The notes under the pieces: model-generated
Told to the model about the DNA's origin: nothing
The model's input: only the letters and a program-made list of their open reading frames with translations
The model's database searches: none
Shown: one piece after another, positions 16,615 to 25,605 of the stretch
Position numbering within the stretch: the first letter of the stretch is position 1
How the letters are laid out: each line of letters opens with the position of its first letter
Position numbers and translations under genes: made by a program
DNA from: Lentisphaerota bacterium
Lineage (GTDB): Bacteria > Verrucomicrobiota > Lentisphaeria > Victivallales > Victivallaceae
Assembly (NCBI GenBank): GCA_015061725.1
Contig: SUVX01000039.1
Location: forward strand, 1-35,105
DNA: 35,105 nt
Reading direction: 5' to 3'

Positions 16615-17928
16615 TTACAACTGAACGACACCGATACCGTTTTCAATGACGATATTTACGCCCCAGGGTTTGCACATTTGGGCAAAACGCTCCATGATAC
16701 CGCTCTGCGTATCCTTTTTGGGCCAGCCGCCGCGTGAACGGGGAAGTGCAAAGTTCTCTTCAATCGGCATAAAAATCATTTTGACCAGTTTGCCGTCTTC
16801 AACTTCCCAGTAGGGAATGACGGATTCATACATCACAGGATCATAACTCAACCCCTTTTTACCGTTGTCGGAACGGGTGTTGAAAAGCACATCCAATCTT
16901 TCATTGCCGTTGAGTTTCTGTTTGGCAAACATGCCGTCCGGCGCGCGCTGAATGGTCTCAAGCTGCGTGATGAAGTCGCCCAGGCAGTAAAAAATCGGTT
17001 TACCGTTGTAAATTTCCATCGGGCGCAGCAGGTGCGGACCGGTTCCGATAACAGCATCGGCTCCGGCATCCACGCAGGCACGGCAGAAAGCGATTGAAGC
17101 CGGATCCACCGTCTCTTTGGCTGTGCCGTGAAGTTCGTGCGTATGCATGGCAACGACCACATAATCCGCCATGAAACGTGCCTCGGCAATTGCATCAGTA
17201 ATGCGTTTCATATCAACGGGACTGACTGTGGAAATGATCTCAGCCTTTTCCCCCTCTTCAAACATCAGCGCACCGAAAGGCTGTTCGCTCTCTTTAAGCG
17301 GGGGAAGATATCCCTCGCCGCGGATGATATTGTCTTTGCAGTTGATTCCAAGCGCATCGGCAATGCGTTTGATCTGCTTCAAGTCCTCACGGGGCAGAAG
17401 ATATTTTTTATTGACGTTGATTCCGTTGACACCGGGACGGCCGGGAAGATTCCCGGTCTGCATTCCCGCCATATTTTCAGGATTGAAACTTGTGGTACAA
17501 CCAATCAACGCATAACGTCCGGACTGCGTATCAATGTAAGCTGGTTTTGAGGCATCAGAGAGATTTCTGCCGGTGCCGGAAAAGGGGAAGCCCGCTTTTT
17601 CAATATACTGAAGCGTTTTTTCCAATCCGTCATAGGAGTAATCCAGTGCGTGATTGTTGGCAGTGCTGAGGATATTCATACCGAAATTCCGCAGATCGTC
17701 CAGCACTCCCGGAGGCGAACAGAGCCAGCTGCCGCCGCTGCGGGCACCGCCGCAGGATTCAAAATTATGAACTGTCGTTTCAAGGTTTCCGAAACGGAAA
17801 TCGCCCTGCATGATGAAATCACGGACTTCGGCAAAGCCGTCATATTCTCCGCGTTCAGGCAGTCTGCGGGTAATCATCGAGTCACCCGTTGCAGTACAAC
17901 GGAAACGGATACTTTTTTTATCGGACAT
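16615..17928 (-). CDS. CapA family protein (metallophosphatase fold)
   Basis: The 437-residue product belongs to the PGA_cap/CapA family with a calcineurin-like metallophosphatase fold. Motifs: ATGDSMITRRLP, FGNLETTVHN, NILSTANNHALDYSYDGL, VVAMHTHELHG, and VIGTGPHLLRPMEIYNGKPIFYCLGDFI. Some members act in poly-gamma-glutamate capsule synthesis; others are solitary with unknown substrate. This one has no capB/capC neighbours and no signal peptide, so a capsule role is not supported. AAGGAAAG precedes the start. It has its own promoter and terminator, divergent from the nitrilase-GDPD gene. Confidence 0.88.
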   Translation of the reverse strand: MSDKKSIRFRCTATGDSMITRRLPERGEYDGFAEVRDFIMQGDFRFGNLETTVHNFESCGGARSGGSWLCSPPGVLDDLRNFGMNILSTANNHALDYSYDGLEKTLQYIEKAGFPFSGTGRNLSDASKPAYIDTQSGRYALIGCTTSFNPENMAGMQTGNLPGRPGVNGINVNKKYLLPREDLKQIKRIADALGINCKDNIIRGEGYLPPLKESEQPFGALMFEEGEKAEIISTVSPVDMKRITDAIAEARFMADYVVVAMHTHELHGTAKETVDPASIAFCRACVDAGADAVIGTGPHLLRPMEIYNGKPIFYCLGDFITQLETIQRAPDGMFAKQKLNGNERLDVLFNTRSDNGKKGLSYDPVMYESVIPYWEVEDGKLVKMIFMPIEENFALPRSRGGWPKKDTQSGIMERFAQMCKPWGVNIVIENGIGVVQL

Positions 17929-17967
17929 TTTATACTTTCCTTATATTTCAAATTTGTGTTTGCGTTT

Positions 17968-17995
17968 ACTATAATCCCCCGCCGTTTTTTTTCAA
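17968..17995 (-). promoter_or_regulatory. Promoter of the CapA-like gene
   Basis: On the minus strand TTGAAA (17995-17990), 16 nt, TATAGT (17973-17968), about 40 nt upstream of the start. Confidence 0.5.
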
Positions 17996-18066
17996 GTACG
18001 CCTGTTGCTTTTTTTGCTCTTCTGTTGTATCTTATAATAAAAATAAAGCAGAATACGGAGAAAATC

Positions 18067-19671
18067 ATGAAAGTATGTGCCATTCAGCCGCCCTACGGTC
18101 ACACCCCGGAACTGGCGGAAAAAACTGTTGAATTTATCATCAATGAACTTGATTCCTGTGATGAAAGTCTGGATTTGATTTTAACGCCGGAGTATTCCAA
18201 CACCCCCGGAACAATCCCGCCGGAACAGGCTCTTGCCTTTGCTGACAAGTGGCGGCAGAAACTTGAAGATGCCGCCGTCTCCGCCGCACGACGCTGCAAT
18301 GCAATTGTGGTATTAAGTTACAGTGCCCGCGCAAAAAACTGCGAACGCAATACCTCGCGCGTCTTTCTGCCCTCAGGTGAAGTTGCCGGAGAATACTGGA
18401 AACAGCAGCTGGTTTTAAGTGAACCGCGCGATCACAAAGTGGATAACTCCTATGCCCTGTTGCCCCGCACTCCGACAGTTGTGGAAGTCAACGGTCTCAA
18501 ATTCGGTTTTGTCATCTGTTACGATGCGTATTTCAATGAATATATTGAATATCTTGCCGCGCAGCAGGTTGATATGGTTCTGGTTTCAGCCATGCAGAGA
18601 GCTGAAACTTTTGATAATTTGCGTCTGCTCAACAGAATGCTGGCTTTCCGCACCAATGCCTTTGTCTTGCGCGCCTCTTACAGCATGGGAGAAAACACCT
18701 CCGCGGGCGGCACCTCTCTTGTCGTTGACCCCGCAGGAAAAATCCTCGCCGATATGGAAAGCAGAACCGGCAAACTCATTTACGATATTCCGGACCCCAA
18801 ATGGAAATATATGCGGAGCAACAGTTTCGGCGGCAGTATGATTTTGAATGATAAATTCATCGATCAGGGACGTACCCCCTGGGCGTACCGTCCTGCCGGT
18901 CCTTTTGTCCGTCTGGACGACAACCGCATGACGTATCCGCGTGTCTGCGCCCACCGGGGATTCCATACGCAGCTGCCGGAAAATACGCTCCCCGCTTTCG
19001 GCGCGGCGATTGCCCTCGGCGCAGATGAAATTGAATTTGACCTCTGGGAAACCCGCGACGGTATTCCCGTTGCCATCCACGATTCAAAACTTGACCGCGT
19101 ATCAAACGGTACAGGATTTGTCCGCGACAAAACCTATGCGGAACTATTGAAACTTGACTTCGGCTCAAAGTGTCACGAATCCCTTGCAGGACTCAAAGTT
19201 GTCACTTTTGAAGAAATTTTACAGCACTTTGCCCGTTTGACCGTGATGAATGTGCATATAAAGTCCGTTGCCGGAGAACACTTTTCCCGTCCGTTCATCC
19301 GCAAAATCGCACAACTGCTCCACGCTTACGATTGCGCTGAACACGCCTATTTCATGGGAGACTCTTCTGTTCATGAAGCCGCCCTCGAAGTTGCGCCCGA
19401 AATAACCCGCTGCATGGCGTTTGAAGATGATGCCCCGTGGGATATCGTTGAACGAGCCATCCGTTACAACTGCAGAAAAGTTCAGCTCTATATGGAATAC
19501 TACAATCAGCAAATGATTGATAAAGCCCACGAAAACAATATTTTGTGCAACTACTTCTACACTGATGATCCCGCAAAAGCAAAAGAACTGCTCTCAATGG
19601 GTATGGATACCATCTTAACCAACAGTTATCTGCTTGTTTCACAGGCAAGAGACAGTTTTTGTGCAAAATAA
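18067..19671 (+). CDS. Nitrilase-superfamily amidohydrolase fused to glycerophosphodiester phosphodiesterase
   Basis: The 534-residue product carries two complete enzyme domains. Residues 1-260 are a carbon-nitrogen hydrolase with the Glu-Lys-Cys triad: E42 in LTPEYSN, K112 in EYWKQQLVLSEP, C151 in GFVICYDAYF. Residues about 290-530 are a GDPD TIM barrel: CAHRGFHTQLPENTLPAF (H296, R297, E305, N306), DEIEFDLWETRDG (E321, E323), VAIHDSKLDRVSNGTG (H338) and MNVHIKS. A plausible job is to cleave a glycerophosphodiester and an amide of the same molecule, for example a lipid head group, but the substrate is unknown. No signal peptide. Start: GGAG 6 nt before ATG 18067; the longer upstream frame is antisense to the CapA gene. 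TATAAT at 18033-18038 is a likely -10. Confidence 0.9.
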   Translation: MKVCAIQPPYGHTPELAEKTVEFIINELDSCDESLDLILTPEYSNTPGTIPPEQALAFADKWRQKLEDAAVSAARRCNAIVVLSYSARAKNCERNTSRVFLPSGEVAGEYWKQQLVLSEPRDHKVDNSYALLPRTPTVVEVNGLKFGFVICYDAYFNEYIEYLAAQQVDMVLVSAMQRAETFDNLRLLNRMLAFRTNAFVLRASYSMGENTSAGGTSLVVDPAGKILADMESRTGKLIYDIPDPKWKYMRSNSFGGSMILNDKFIDQGRTPWAYRPAGPFVRLDDNRMTYPRVCAHRGFHTQLPENTLPAFGAAIALGADEIEFDLWETRDGIPVAIHDSKLDRVSNGTGFVRDKTYAELLKLDFGSKCHESLAGLKVVTFEEILQHFARLTVMNVHIKSVAGEHFSRPFIRKIAQLLHAYDCAEHAYFMGDSSVHEAALEVAPEITRCMAFEDDAPWDIVERAIRYNCRKVQLYMEYYNQQMIDKAHENNILCNYFYTDDPAKAKELLSMGMDTILTNSYLLVSQARDSFCAK

Positions 19672-19681
19672 AAAATTCTGC

Positions 19682-19728
19682 AAAAAAATGCGCCGTTCTC
19701 TTTTTTTCCGGAGAAAACGGCGCATTTT
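19682..19728. terminator. Bidirectional terminator between convergent genes
   Basis: The stem AAAATGCGCCGTT...CTC pairs with GAG.AAACGGCGCATTTT. On the minus strand it is followed by TTTTTTT (end of the DUF4838 operon), and on the plus strand by TTTT (end of the nitrilase-GDPD gene). Confidence 0.85.
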
Positions 19729-19740
19729 GTGCAGTGTTAT

Positions 19741-22140
19741 TTATCTTCTCACCAACACCATCATATCAACCCAGACGGCGTTTTCTTTCTTTGAACCGGG
19801 GACATAAGCAGGTCCTGTGAATTTAGCGGAAACCCAGACTTCATCCCACACGTTGTCGGTGGCTGTACCGTCGGTAAGCATGTAAAGATGATCGGCTTTT
19901 GCCTGAATCGCCCAGCCGTGTCCCCAGAAAGTCGCCTTATGCCGCATCTCAAATTTTTTGCAGGACATTTTATACCAGTGGTATTTCTCATCCTGATGCA
20001 CTTTTTTCAGCCGTAATTTTGCTGCATTGCCCATGCTCGACAACTCAAAGTATGTTGAACGGTAATTGTTCTTTCCCGGAAGTCGGATATCCACGCCGTG
20101 GTACTTGGAATCTTTGCGCGCCGATTTCAAAGCACGCCCCTGTATTGAATCAGTATCCGCAGTCACCTGCGACTGCATCGTCCGCAAATCTTTGAAGTGA
20201 GGAAATGCCAGCATCCTGAATTTTTCGTCCGGAACATCATTAAACTTTTCAGGCTTTTGGAGATTGAATGTGCAGGGCAGAAAACGCTGTTCAAAGCGCT
20301 TGTCGATCTTTCTGCAATCAGTTCCTCCGAATCGGCGGATGTGTTTATAAACCAGTTTCCGGCACTCATCCACCAAATCCTTTACATTTTTTCCATCGCG
20401 TTTGAATGTCTTTTCAAATGACGCCCTTTGCGCCAGCATTGACCAGATGACCGTAATGCGTTCAAACTCCACCCGCTTGCGGCAGACGCTCTCTTCGGGC
20501 AGCGCTTCCGCCTGTTCTTTGAGCATCATATAGGCATCATAAAGGAATGGAACCGTCGCATAACTCCAGTTGCTTGCTCCATGTGAAGCCTGCCGTCCCG
20601 GATGAGTTTTAACTCCCGCACGGATCCGGTCAAACCACTTCCGCAGAGCCGGAGCCGCAGGTCCGTAATAGTGTTCAAAAAAGATACCGATCAGTTTCTC
20701 CACATCCTGATCGGGATCGACCATCAGCTGATTACCGACAAAATAAGCGCAATCAATAAAGTTCTGCGGAGAATGACTGTCCCGGCTGATTTCAATAAAC
20801 AGGTCGGACACACCCTTGCTCACAAAGTATTTGAAGTCACTTTGCAAGGCATCGATCACCGTCTCCACCCGGGGCGGATTAAAGTATGTCGCGCCGCCGA
20901 GATTCCAGTAATCCCAGACCGCAAGCCTTTTGCTCACTTTGAAAAATGACTCCAGTACCGTTTTACTCTGGACATTGATCGGATGAGAAAGCGGACGGAA
21001 CGGGTCACTCACCGTAAACTTATCTGAAACAGAAAGCAGCACATTCGGCTCAAGTTTCGTCTTTTCCGGCGGCGGATTATTGCCGTATTTGCAGTTGGTG
21101 CGGATGATGATATCCGGATACTCTTGTCTGATTTCACGCGCAATGGCATTGATGAACTGAAAGTGAAGTCCGACCTCCGTACCCTCAGCTTTGATGACTT
21201 TGACACACTCAGGACAGCGGCAAATGTAGGGCATCCGGTCAAGACGGCTGATATCGTAAACAAAGCACCATTCCTCTTTCGGGCGTTCCGCCCGATGCTG
21301 TTTTATCATTTCGCGCAGTCTCTGCAGAATCACATTGACCACTTCGGGATTGGATTCGCACAAACCGCCGCCCTGCGAAAAATTATCCGGTTTGAAACGC
21401 TTGCCGAACTCATTCATTGAAAAGTATTCCGGATGCGTCTTGAAATATTTTTCCGCCGGAATATACACGCTGTATGAGTGGTACGGGTAGGACTGCGCCA
21501 GATTGAAACTGCCGTAAGTGTAATGCGATACCGCACGCGTTTTGCTCTGCGTTCCGTTGATGCGGCTCCGGAGCACCCACATCCGGTATCTGTCACCCAC
21601 CTGCGGCGGTGCCTTGACTCTTGCCTGCTCAAATGGAAAAGCATCATAAATCAAACGTCCGGCAAAGGCAGGTTTGCGGCGGATGAATTTACCGCTGTAA
21701 GTTAAATTTTTATTCACAGGAACAGCATCCTGCTCATAAGTTAAAGCGTAACATCCCAATTCATTGAGAAAATCCCAGACGGCATAAAAGCCGCCGATGC
21801 GTTTGCCGCCGGTCAAAATGAGCTGTTTTCCATCCGCAGAAGAGATGCACCACTCTTCATCTTTGAACGGCTGAAATTTCTTTGCAGGAAGCGTTTCTCC
21901 GACATAAATTGCGTTTCCGCCGACCTGTTTCTCGCTGACGATCTCAAACGTTGCGCCGGTTATTTTCCCCAGATATTCCTGTAAATCAGCGGCAGCAAAT
22001 TTGTCGAATTTATTCGCATTTTCTGACAGCGCGATCACGCACTTTGCCTTGCCGTTTTCAGCGATCTCAAAAGGCTTATGGACAACTGCCCCTGAAACGA
22101 TCAGAGGCAGTACAGTTAAAATAAGGATTTTTTTCAGCAT
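19741..22140 (-). CDS. Secreted DUF4838 protein (glycoside-hydrolase-like), copy 1
   Basis: The 799-residue product has signal peptide MLKKILILTVLPLIVSGA, then a GH67/GH20-type N-terminal alpha/beta domain (about 22-135: FDKFAAADLQEYLGKITGATFEIV, GNAIYVGET). A DUF4838 barrel-like core (about 150-560) contains HPEYFSMN, CESNPEVV, a C-x-C-x2-C motif (C307, C309, C312) and YPDIIIRTN. The C-terminal beta-rich part ends FWGHGWAIQAKADHLYMLTD and KFTGPAYVPGSKKENAVWVD. A role in extracellular or periplasmic glycan breakdown is inferred from the domain type; no substrate is known. Three ATGs cluster at the start; 22140 gives GGAG six bases upstream and matches its paralog. It lies 15 nt after copy 2 and is the last gene of the operon. 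Confidence 0.85.
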   Translation of the reverse strand: MLKKILILTVLPLIVSGAVVHKPFEIAENGKAKCVIALSENANKFDKFAAADLQEYLGKITGATFEIVSEKQVGGNAIYVGETLPAKKFQPFKDEEWCISSADGKQLILTGGKRIGGFYAVWDFLNELGCYALTYEQDAVPVNKNLTYSGKFIRRKPAFAGRLIYDAFPFEQARVKAPPQVGDRYRMWVLRSRINGTQSKTRAVSHYTYGSFNLAQSYPYHSYSVYIPAEKYFKTHPEYFSMNEFGKRFKPDNFSQGGGLCESNPEVVNVILQRLREMIKQHRAERPKEEWCFVYDISRLDRMPYICRCPECVKVIKAEGTEVGLHFQFINAIAREIRQEYPDIIIRTNCKYGNNPPPEKTKLEPNVLLSVSDKFTVSDPFRPLSHPINVQSKTVLESFFKVSKRLAVWDYWNLGGATYFNPPRVETVIDALQSDFKYFVSKGVSDLFIEISRDSHSPQNFIDCAYFVGNQLMVDPDQDVEKLIGIFFEHYYGPAAPALRKWFDRIRAGVKTHPGRQASHGASNWSYATVPFLYDAYMMLKEQAEALPEESVCRKRVEFERITVIWSMLAQRASFEKTFKRDGKNVKDLVDECRKLVYKHIRRFGGTDCRKIDKRFEQRFLPCTFNLQKPEKFNDVPDEKFRMLAFPHFKDLRTMQSQVTADTDSIQGRALKSARKDSKYHGVDIRLPGKNNYRSTYFELSSMGNAAKLRLKKVHQDEKYHWYKMSCKKFEMRHKATFWGHGWAIQAKADHLYMLTDGTATDNVWDEVWVSAKFTGPAYVPGSKKENAVWVDMMVLVRR

Positions 22141-22155
22141 CATTTGCTCCATGGC

Positions 22156-24564
22156 TCAGCGTCGGACCAGCACCATCATATCAACCCAGATGGCGTTTTC
22201 TTTCTTTGAACCGGGGACATAAGCAGGTCCTGTGAATTTAGCGGAAACCCAGACTTCATCCCACACGTTATCGGCGGCTGTACCGTCGGTAAGCATGTAA
22301 AGATGATCGGCTTTTGCCTGAATCGCCCAACCGTGTCCCCAGAATGTGGCTTTAGGCTGCAATTCGATTTTGGGATTCTTTCTGTTGCGCAGCTGGAACC
22401 AGTGATACTTTTCGTCCTGCGGAACCTTTTTCAAACGCACCTGCACGGAATTGCCGCGGCTGTTGAGCTGGAAGAATGTGGAACGGAAATTGTGTTTTCC
22501 CGGCATACGGATATCCACGCCGTGATAAGCGGGATTGGGATGTCCGGACTTTGCAGCCCTGCCCTGAATGGAATCAGGATCATCTGTTATCACCGTCTGA
22601 AAAACTCTGACATTGCGGAAGTGCGGAAAAGCGATCATACGGAATTTTTCATCCGGCACATCTTTGAATTTCTCAGGCTTTTTCAGATTGTAGGTGCAGG
22701 CAAGAAAACGTTTTTCAAATGCCTCGTCGATCTTCTTGAATTTATCTCCGCCCCAGCGGCGGATATGTTTCTTTGCAAGAGCGCGGCACTCGGCAACCAG
22801 ATCATTGATATCCATTCCGTTGCGTTTGAAGACCTTTTCAAAAGAGGCGCGCTGTGAAAGGATCGACCAGATGACAGTCGTGCGTTCAAATTCAACTCTT
22901 TTGCGGTAAACGCTTGTTTCAGGCAGTTTTTCAGCCTGCTCCTTGAGCATTTTGTAAGCATTGAAAAGGAAAGGAATCGTGGCATAATTCCAGTTTCCCG
23001 CCCCCATGGAGGGCTGTCTTGTCGGCTGAGTTTTAACGCCTGCACGGATCTCATTGAACCATTTAAGAAGCGCAGGCGCAGCCGGCCCGTAATAGTGTTT
23101 GAAATAAACCTTTATCAACTTTTCAACATCCTGATCGGGATTGACCATCAGCTGATTGCCGACAAAATAAGCACAGTCGATGAAGTTCTGCGGAGAATGG
23201 TGATCTCTGCTGATTTCAATAAACAATTCAGTTACACCGGATTTGACAAAATACTTGAAGTCGCTCTGCAAAGCGTCAATGACAGTTTCCACACGCGGCG
23301 GCTGGAAATAAGTTCCACCGCCCAGATTCCAATAATCCCACAACGCAAGACGTTTTGATACCTTGAACCATTTTTCAAGTTCGGCTTTTGCAGCGGCATT
23401 GATGGGGTGCGACAACGGACGGAACGGGTCACTGACAGTAAACTTGTCAGATATCTGCATCAAAACTTCAGGATCAAGTTTCGTTTTGGTCGGCGGCGGA
23501 TTGGTGCCGTATTTGCCGTTGGTACGGATAATGATATCCGGATATTCTTTCCGGATTTCACGCGAAATGGTGTTGATAAAACGGAAATGCAGTCCGCTTT
23601 CAGAACCCTCTTCTTTGATGATTTTCACACACTCAGGGCAGCGGCAGATGTAGGGCATCCGGTCAAGACGGCTGATATCATAGACAAAGCCCCACTCTTC
23701 TTTGGGATACTTGGCACGGTGTTCTTTGATCATCTCGCGCAAAGACTGCAAAACCACTTTGACCACTTCGGGATTGGATTCGCAAAGTCCGCCGCCGATA
23801 GCAAAACTTTCAGGTTTGAAACGTTTGCCGAACTCGTTCATTGAAAAATATTCAGGATGAGTTTTGAAATATTTTTCAGGCGGCACATACAAGCTCAATG
23901 AGTGATAAGGGTAACTCTGCATCAAATTGAAGCTGCTGTAAGTGTAATAAGAGGGAATACGTTTCTTGCTCTGTTCTCCGTTGATTCTGCTGCGCAAAAC
24001 CCACATGCGGTACTTTTCACCGATGGCAGCGGGCGTTTTCACCCGGGACTGCTGATGCGGAAATCCGTCAAAAATCAAACGTCCGTTAAAAGCGGGTTTA
24101 CGGCGGATGAATTTACCGTTCCAGGTAAGATTTTTGTCAGAGGGGATGGCATCCTGATCAAAAGTCAAAGCATAGCACCCAAGTTCATTGAGAAAATCCC
24201 AGACGGCATAAAATCCGCCGATACGCGCACCGCCGGTCAAAATAAGTTTTTTGCCGTCCGGAGAAGAGATACACCACTCTTCATCTTTAAAGGGTGCATA
24301 CTTTTTTCCGGCAGAGGTATTTCCAACATAGACGGCGTTTCCCTTTGCCCGCTTTTCGCTGACGATATTAAATTTTGCGCCGGTGATTTTGCCAAGATAA
24401 GACTGCAGATCCTTTGCCGCCATTTTGTCAAATTTATTGGCTTTTTCAGACAACACAATCTGACACGCTGCCTTGCCGTTCCGGGCAAGAACAAAAGGCT
24501 TTTCAGGCATTGCTGCTGACAACAGCAGCGGTAATAACGCAAAAAACAAAACTTTTTTCAACAT
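22156..24564 (-). CDS. Secreted DUF4838 protein (glycoside-hydrolase-like), copy 2
   Basis: The 802-residue product (signal peptide MLKKVLFFALLPLLLSAA) is colinear with copy 1 over its whole length, with the same N-terminal domain (FDKMAAKDLQSYLGKITGAKF), C-x-C-x2-C (ICRCPEC) and C-terminal block, and is clearly a tandem duplicate. AAAGGAAA precedes ATG 24564. It lies 15 nt after the prepilin gene at 24580 and is cotranscribed. Its last about 58 codons are nearly identical in DNA to copy 1, unlike the rest (see findings). Possible substrates are unknown. Having two similar proteins suggests related but different ligands. Confidence 0.85.
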   Translation of the reverse strand: MLKKVLFFALLPLLLSAAMPEKPFVLARNGKAACQIVLSEKANKFDKMAAKDLQSYLGKITGAKFNIVSEKRAKGNAVYVGNTSAGKKYAPFKDEEWCISSPDGKKLILTGGARIGGFYAVWDFLNELGCYALTFDQDAIPSDKNLTWNGKFIRRKPAFNGRLIFDGFPHQQSRVKTPAAIGEKYRMWVLRSRINGEQSKKRIPSYYTYSSFNLMQSYPYHSLSLYVPPEKYFKTHPEYFSMNEFGKRFKPESFAIGGGLCESNPEVVKVVLQSLREMIKEHRAKYPKEEWGFVYDISRLDRMPYICRCPECVKIIKEEGSESGLHFRFINTISREIRKEYPDIIIRTNGKYGTNPPPTKTKLDPEVLMQISDKFTVSDPFRPLSHPINAAAKAELEKWFKVSKRLALWDYWNLGGGTYFQPPRVETVIDALQSDFKYFVKSGVTELFIEISRDHHSPQNFIDCAYFVGNQLMVNPDQDVEKLIKVYFKHYYGPAAPALLKWFNEIRAGVKTQPTRQPSMGAGNWNYATIPFLFNAYKMLKEQAEKLPETSVYRKRVEFERTTVIWSILSQRASFEKVFKRNGMDINDLVAECRALAKKHIRRWGGDKFKKIDEAFEKRFLACTYNLKKPEKFKDVPDEKFRMIAFPHFRNVRVFQTVITDDPDSIQGRAAKSGHPNPAYHGVDIRMPGKHNFRSTFFQLNSRGNSVQVRLKKVPQDEKYHWFQLRNRKNPKIELQPKATFWGHGWAIQAKADHLYMLTDGTAADNVWDEVWVSAKFTGPAYVPGSKKENAIWVDMMVLVRR

Positions 24565-24579
24565 AAATATTTCCTTTTA

Positions 24580-25368
24580 TTAAAGATAAGGTTTGGTTTT
24601 TCTTCCGGGATCGTCCCAGGGACCGGGCATAAGTCCCACGGGCAGCGCTTCAACGTGACCGTCGATAAAAATGGCATTGATGACACCACTGTGACGGATA
24701 AAATCAGATCCTGCCGGTCCGATACCGCCCTCTCCGTATCCTGATGAAACGGGATCAATCCAATATCCGGCAGAGTTTTCAATATTGCATTTCCAATCTC
24801 CGGCAAGCATGACAAAAGAGGGACGCCTGACCGTTGTCCATTTAAACCACAACGCACGGCTGCCGACTTTTACGATATTCCAATTATAAGTCTTGACAAC
24901 TTTACTGCTTGCCCTGCCGTTGGCATCCAAGCCGAGATTCAATCCGTAATGGATATATTTGGAACGGCTGTGTTCACCAGTTGCCGCCGGACAATAAAAA
25001 GGTCCCCCCTTATTAACGGTCTTTGAAGGAATAAAACCGCTTGCAATAAGGTTCAGCACCCACGACCATCCGTATTCTCCCTTTTGAAAAGACCCGCCGT
25101 AGTAATAGTCGGATGTCCAATACGCCGGAAAAAAGTCATCGTAAGCCAAAGCATACTGCTGGCACGTTGATCCCAACTGTTTGATATTGTTGGCGCAGGA
25201 AATAAGTTTGCCCCGATCACGCGCTTTCTGCAATGCGGGCAACAGCATCGCAGCCAATATTGCAATGATTGCAATAACAACCAGCAGTTCTATGAGAGTA
25301 AAAAAACTGCACTTTAATGAAAATTTGCCGGATAAAGAACGTCTGACTGTAAAATTTTTCTTTTCCAT
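24580..25368 (-). CDS. Prepilin-type protein with H-X9-DG motif
   Basis: The 262-residue product has a basic N-terminus ([21 protein letters not shown]), then [10 protein letters not shown] and the hydrophobic helix of type IV pilins/pseudopilins. Next come the conserved [25 protein letters not shown] and a soluble domain. It ends with [21 protein letters not shown], an H-X9-DG motif known from 'prepilin-type processing-associated' proteins, and the tail RKTKPYL shared with its paralogs. These proteins are very abundant in Lentisphaerota and are likely surface or periplasmic pseudopilin-like components. The residue before the cleavage position is not Gly. ATG 25368 (AGGGA about 8 nt upstream) is preferred to a TTG nine codons earlier. 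It is the first gene of the operon with both DUF4838 genes. Confidence 0.88.
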   Translation of the reverse strand: MEKKNFTVRRSLSGKFSLKCSFFTLIELLVVIAIIAILAAMLLPALQKARDRGKLISCANNIKQLGSTCQQYALAYDDFFPAYWTSDYYYGGSFQKGEYGWSWVLNLIASGFIPSKTVNKGGPFYCPAATGEHSRSKYIHYGLNLGLDANGRASSKVVKTYNWNIVKVGSRALWFKWTTVRRPSFVMLAGDWKCNIENSAGYWIDPVSSGYGEGGIGPAGSDFIRHSGVINAIFIDGHVEALPVGLMPGPWDDPGRKTKPYL

Positions 25369-25419
25369 ATTTGGGAGTCCCTGTTGAATTTTCAATAAAT
25401 AAATCTTTTGTCAGAAGAT

Positions 25420-25460
25420 ATTATACTCCAAAATCCCGAAAAATGCAATCATTCTTGCAT
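25420..25460 (-). promoter_or_regulatory. Promoter and putative LacI-type operator of the prepilin-DUF4838-DUF4838 operon
   Basis: On the minus strand TTGCAT (25448-25443), 17 nt, TATAAT (25425-25420). The -35 lies inside the 18-bp dyad ATGCAA-TCATTC-TTGCAT (25443-25460). The same TTGCAT -35 within a TGCAA/TTGCA dyad occurs before both LacI genes. Confidence 0.6.
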
Positions 25461-25541
25461 AAAAAAACAAAATGCACACGCAACCAACTGCAAAACAACA
25501 ATTTAAAACAAAATATCTAATGCAATAAAAAACATTGCAAT

Positions 25542-25581
25542 AAAAAAAGACTGTTGCAAAACTTGGATATCTGCAACAGTC
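25542..25581 (-). terminator. Rho-independent terminator of the prepilin gene at 25606
   Basis: The perfect 10-bp stem GACTGTTGCA/TGCAACAGTC (25549-25558 with 25572-25581) is followed on the minus strand by TTTTTTT. It separates the LacI-prepilin unit from the next operon. Confidence 0.85.
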
Positions 25582-25605
25582 CCGTTTGAGAAAGGAAATA
25601 CTATA

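Noticed and set aside
17650..18066. Extended N-terminus of the nitrilase-GDPD protein
   Set aside because: The segment is antisense to the CapA gene and its promoter; nitrilase homology and RBS begin at 18067.
23902..24519. Plus-strand frame of 205 codons opposite DUF4838 copy 2
   Set aside because: Shadow frame; the matching shadow exists opposite copy 1 because the genes are paralogs, not because it is coding.
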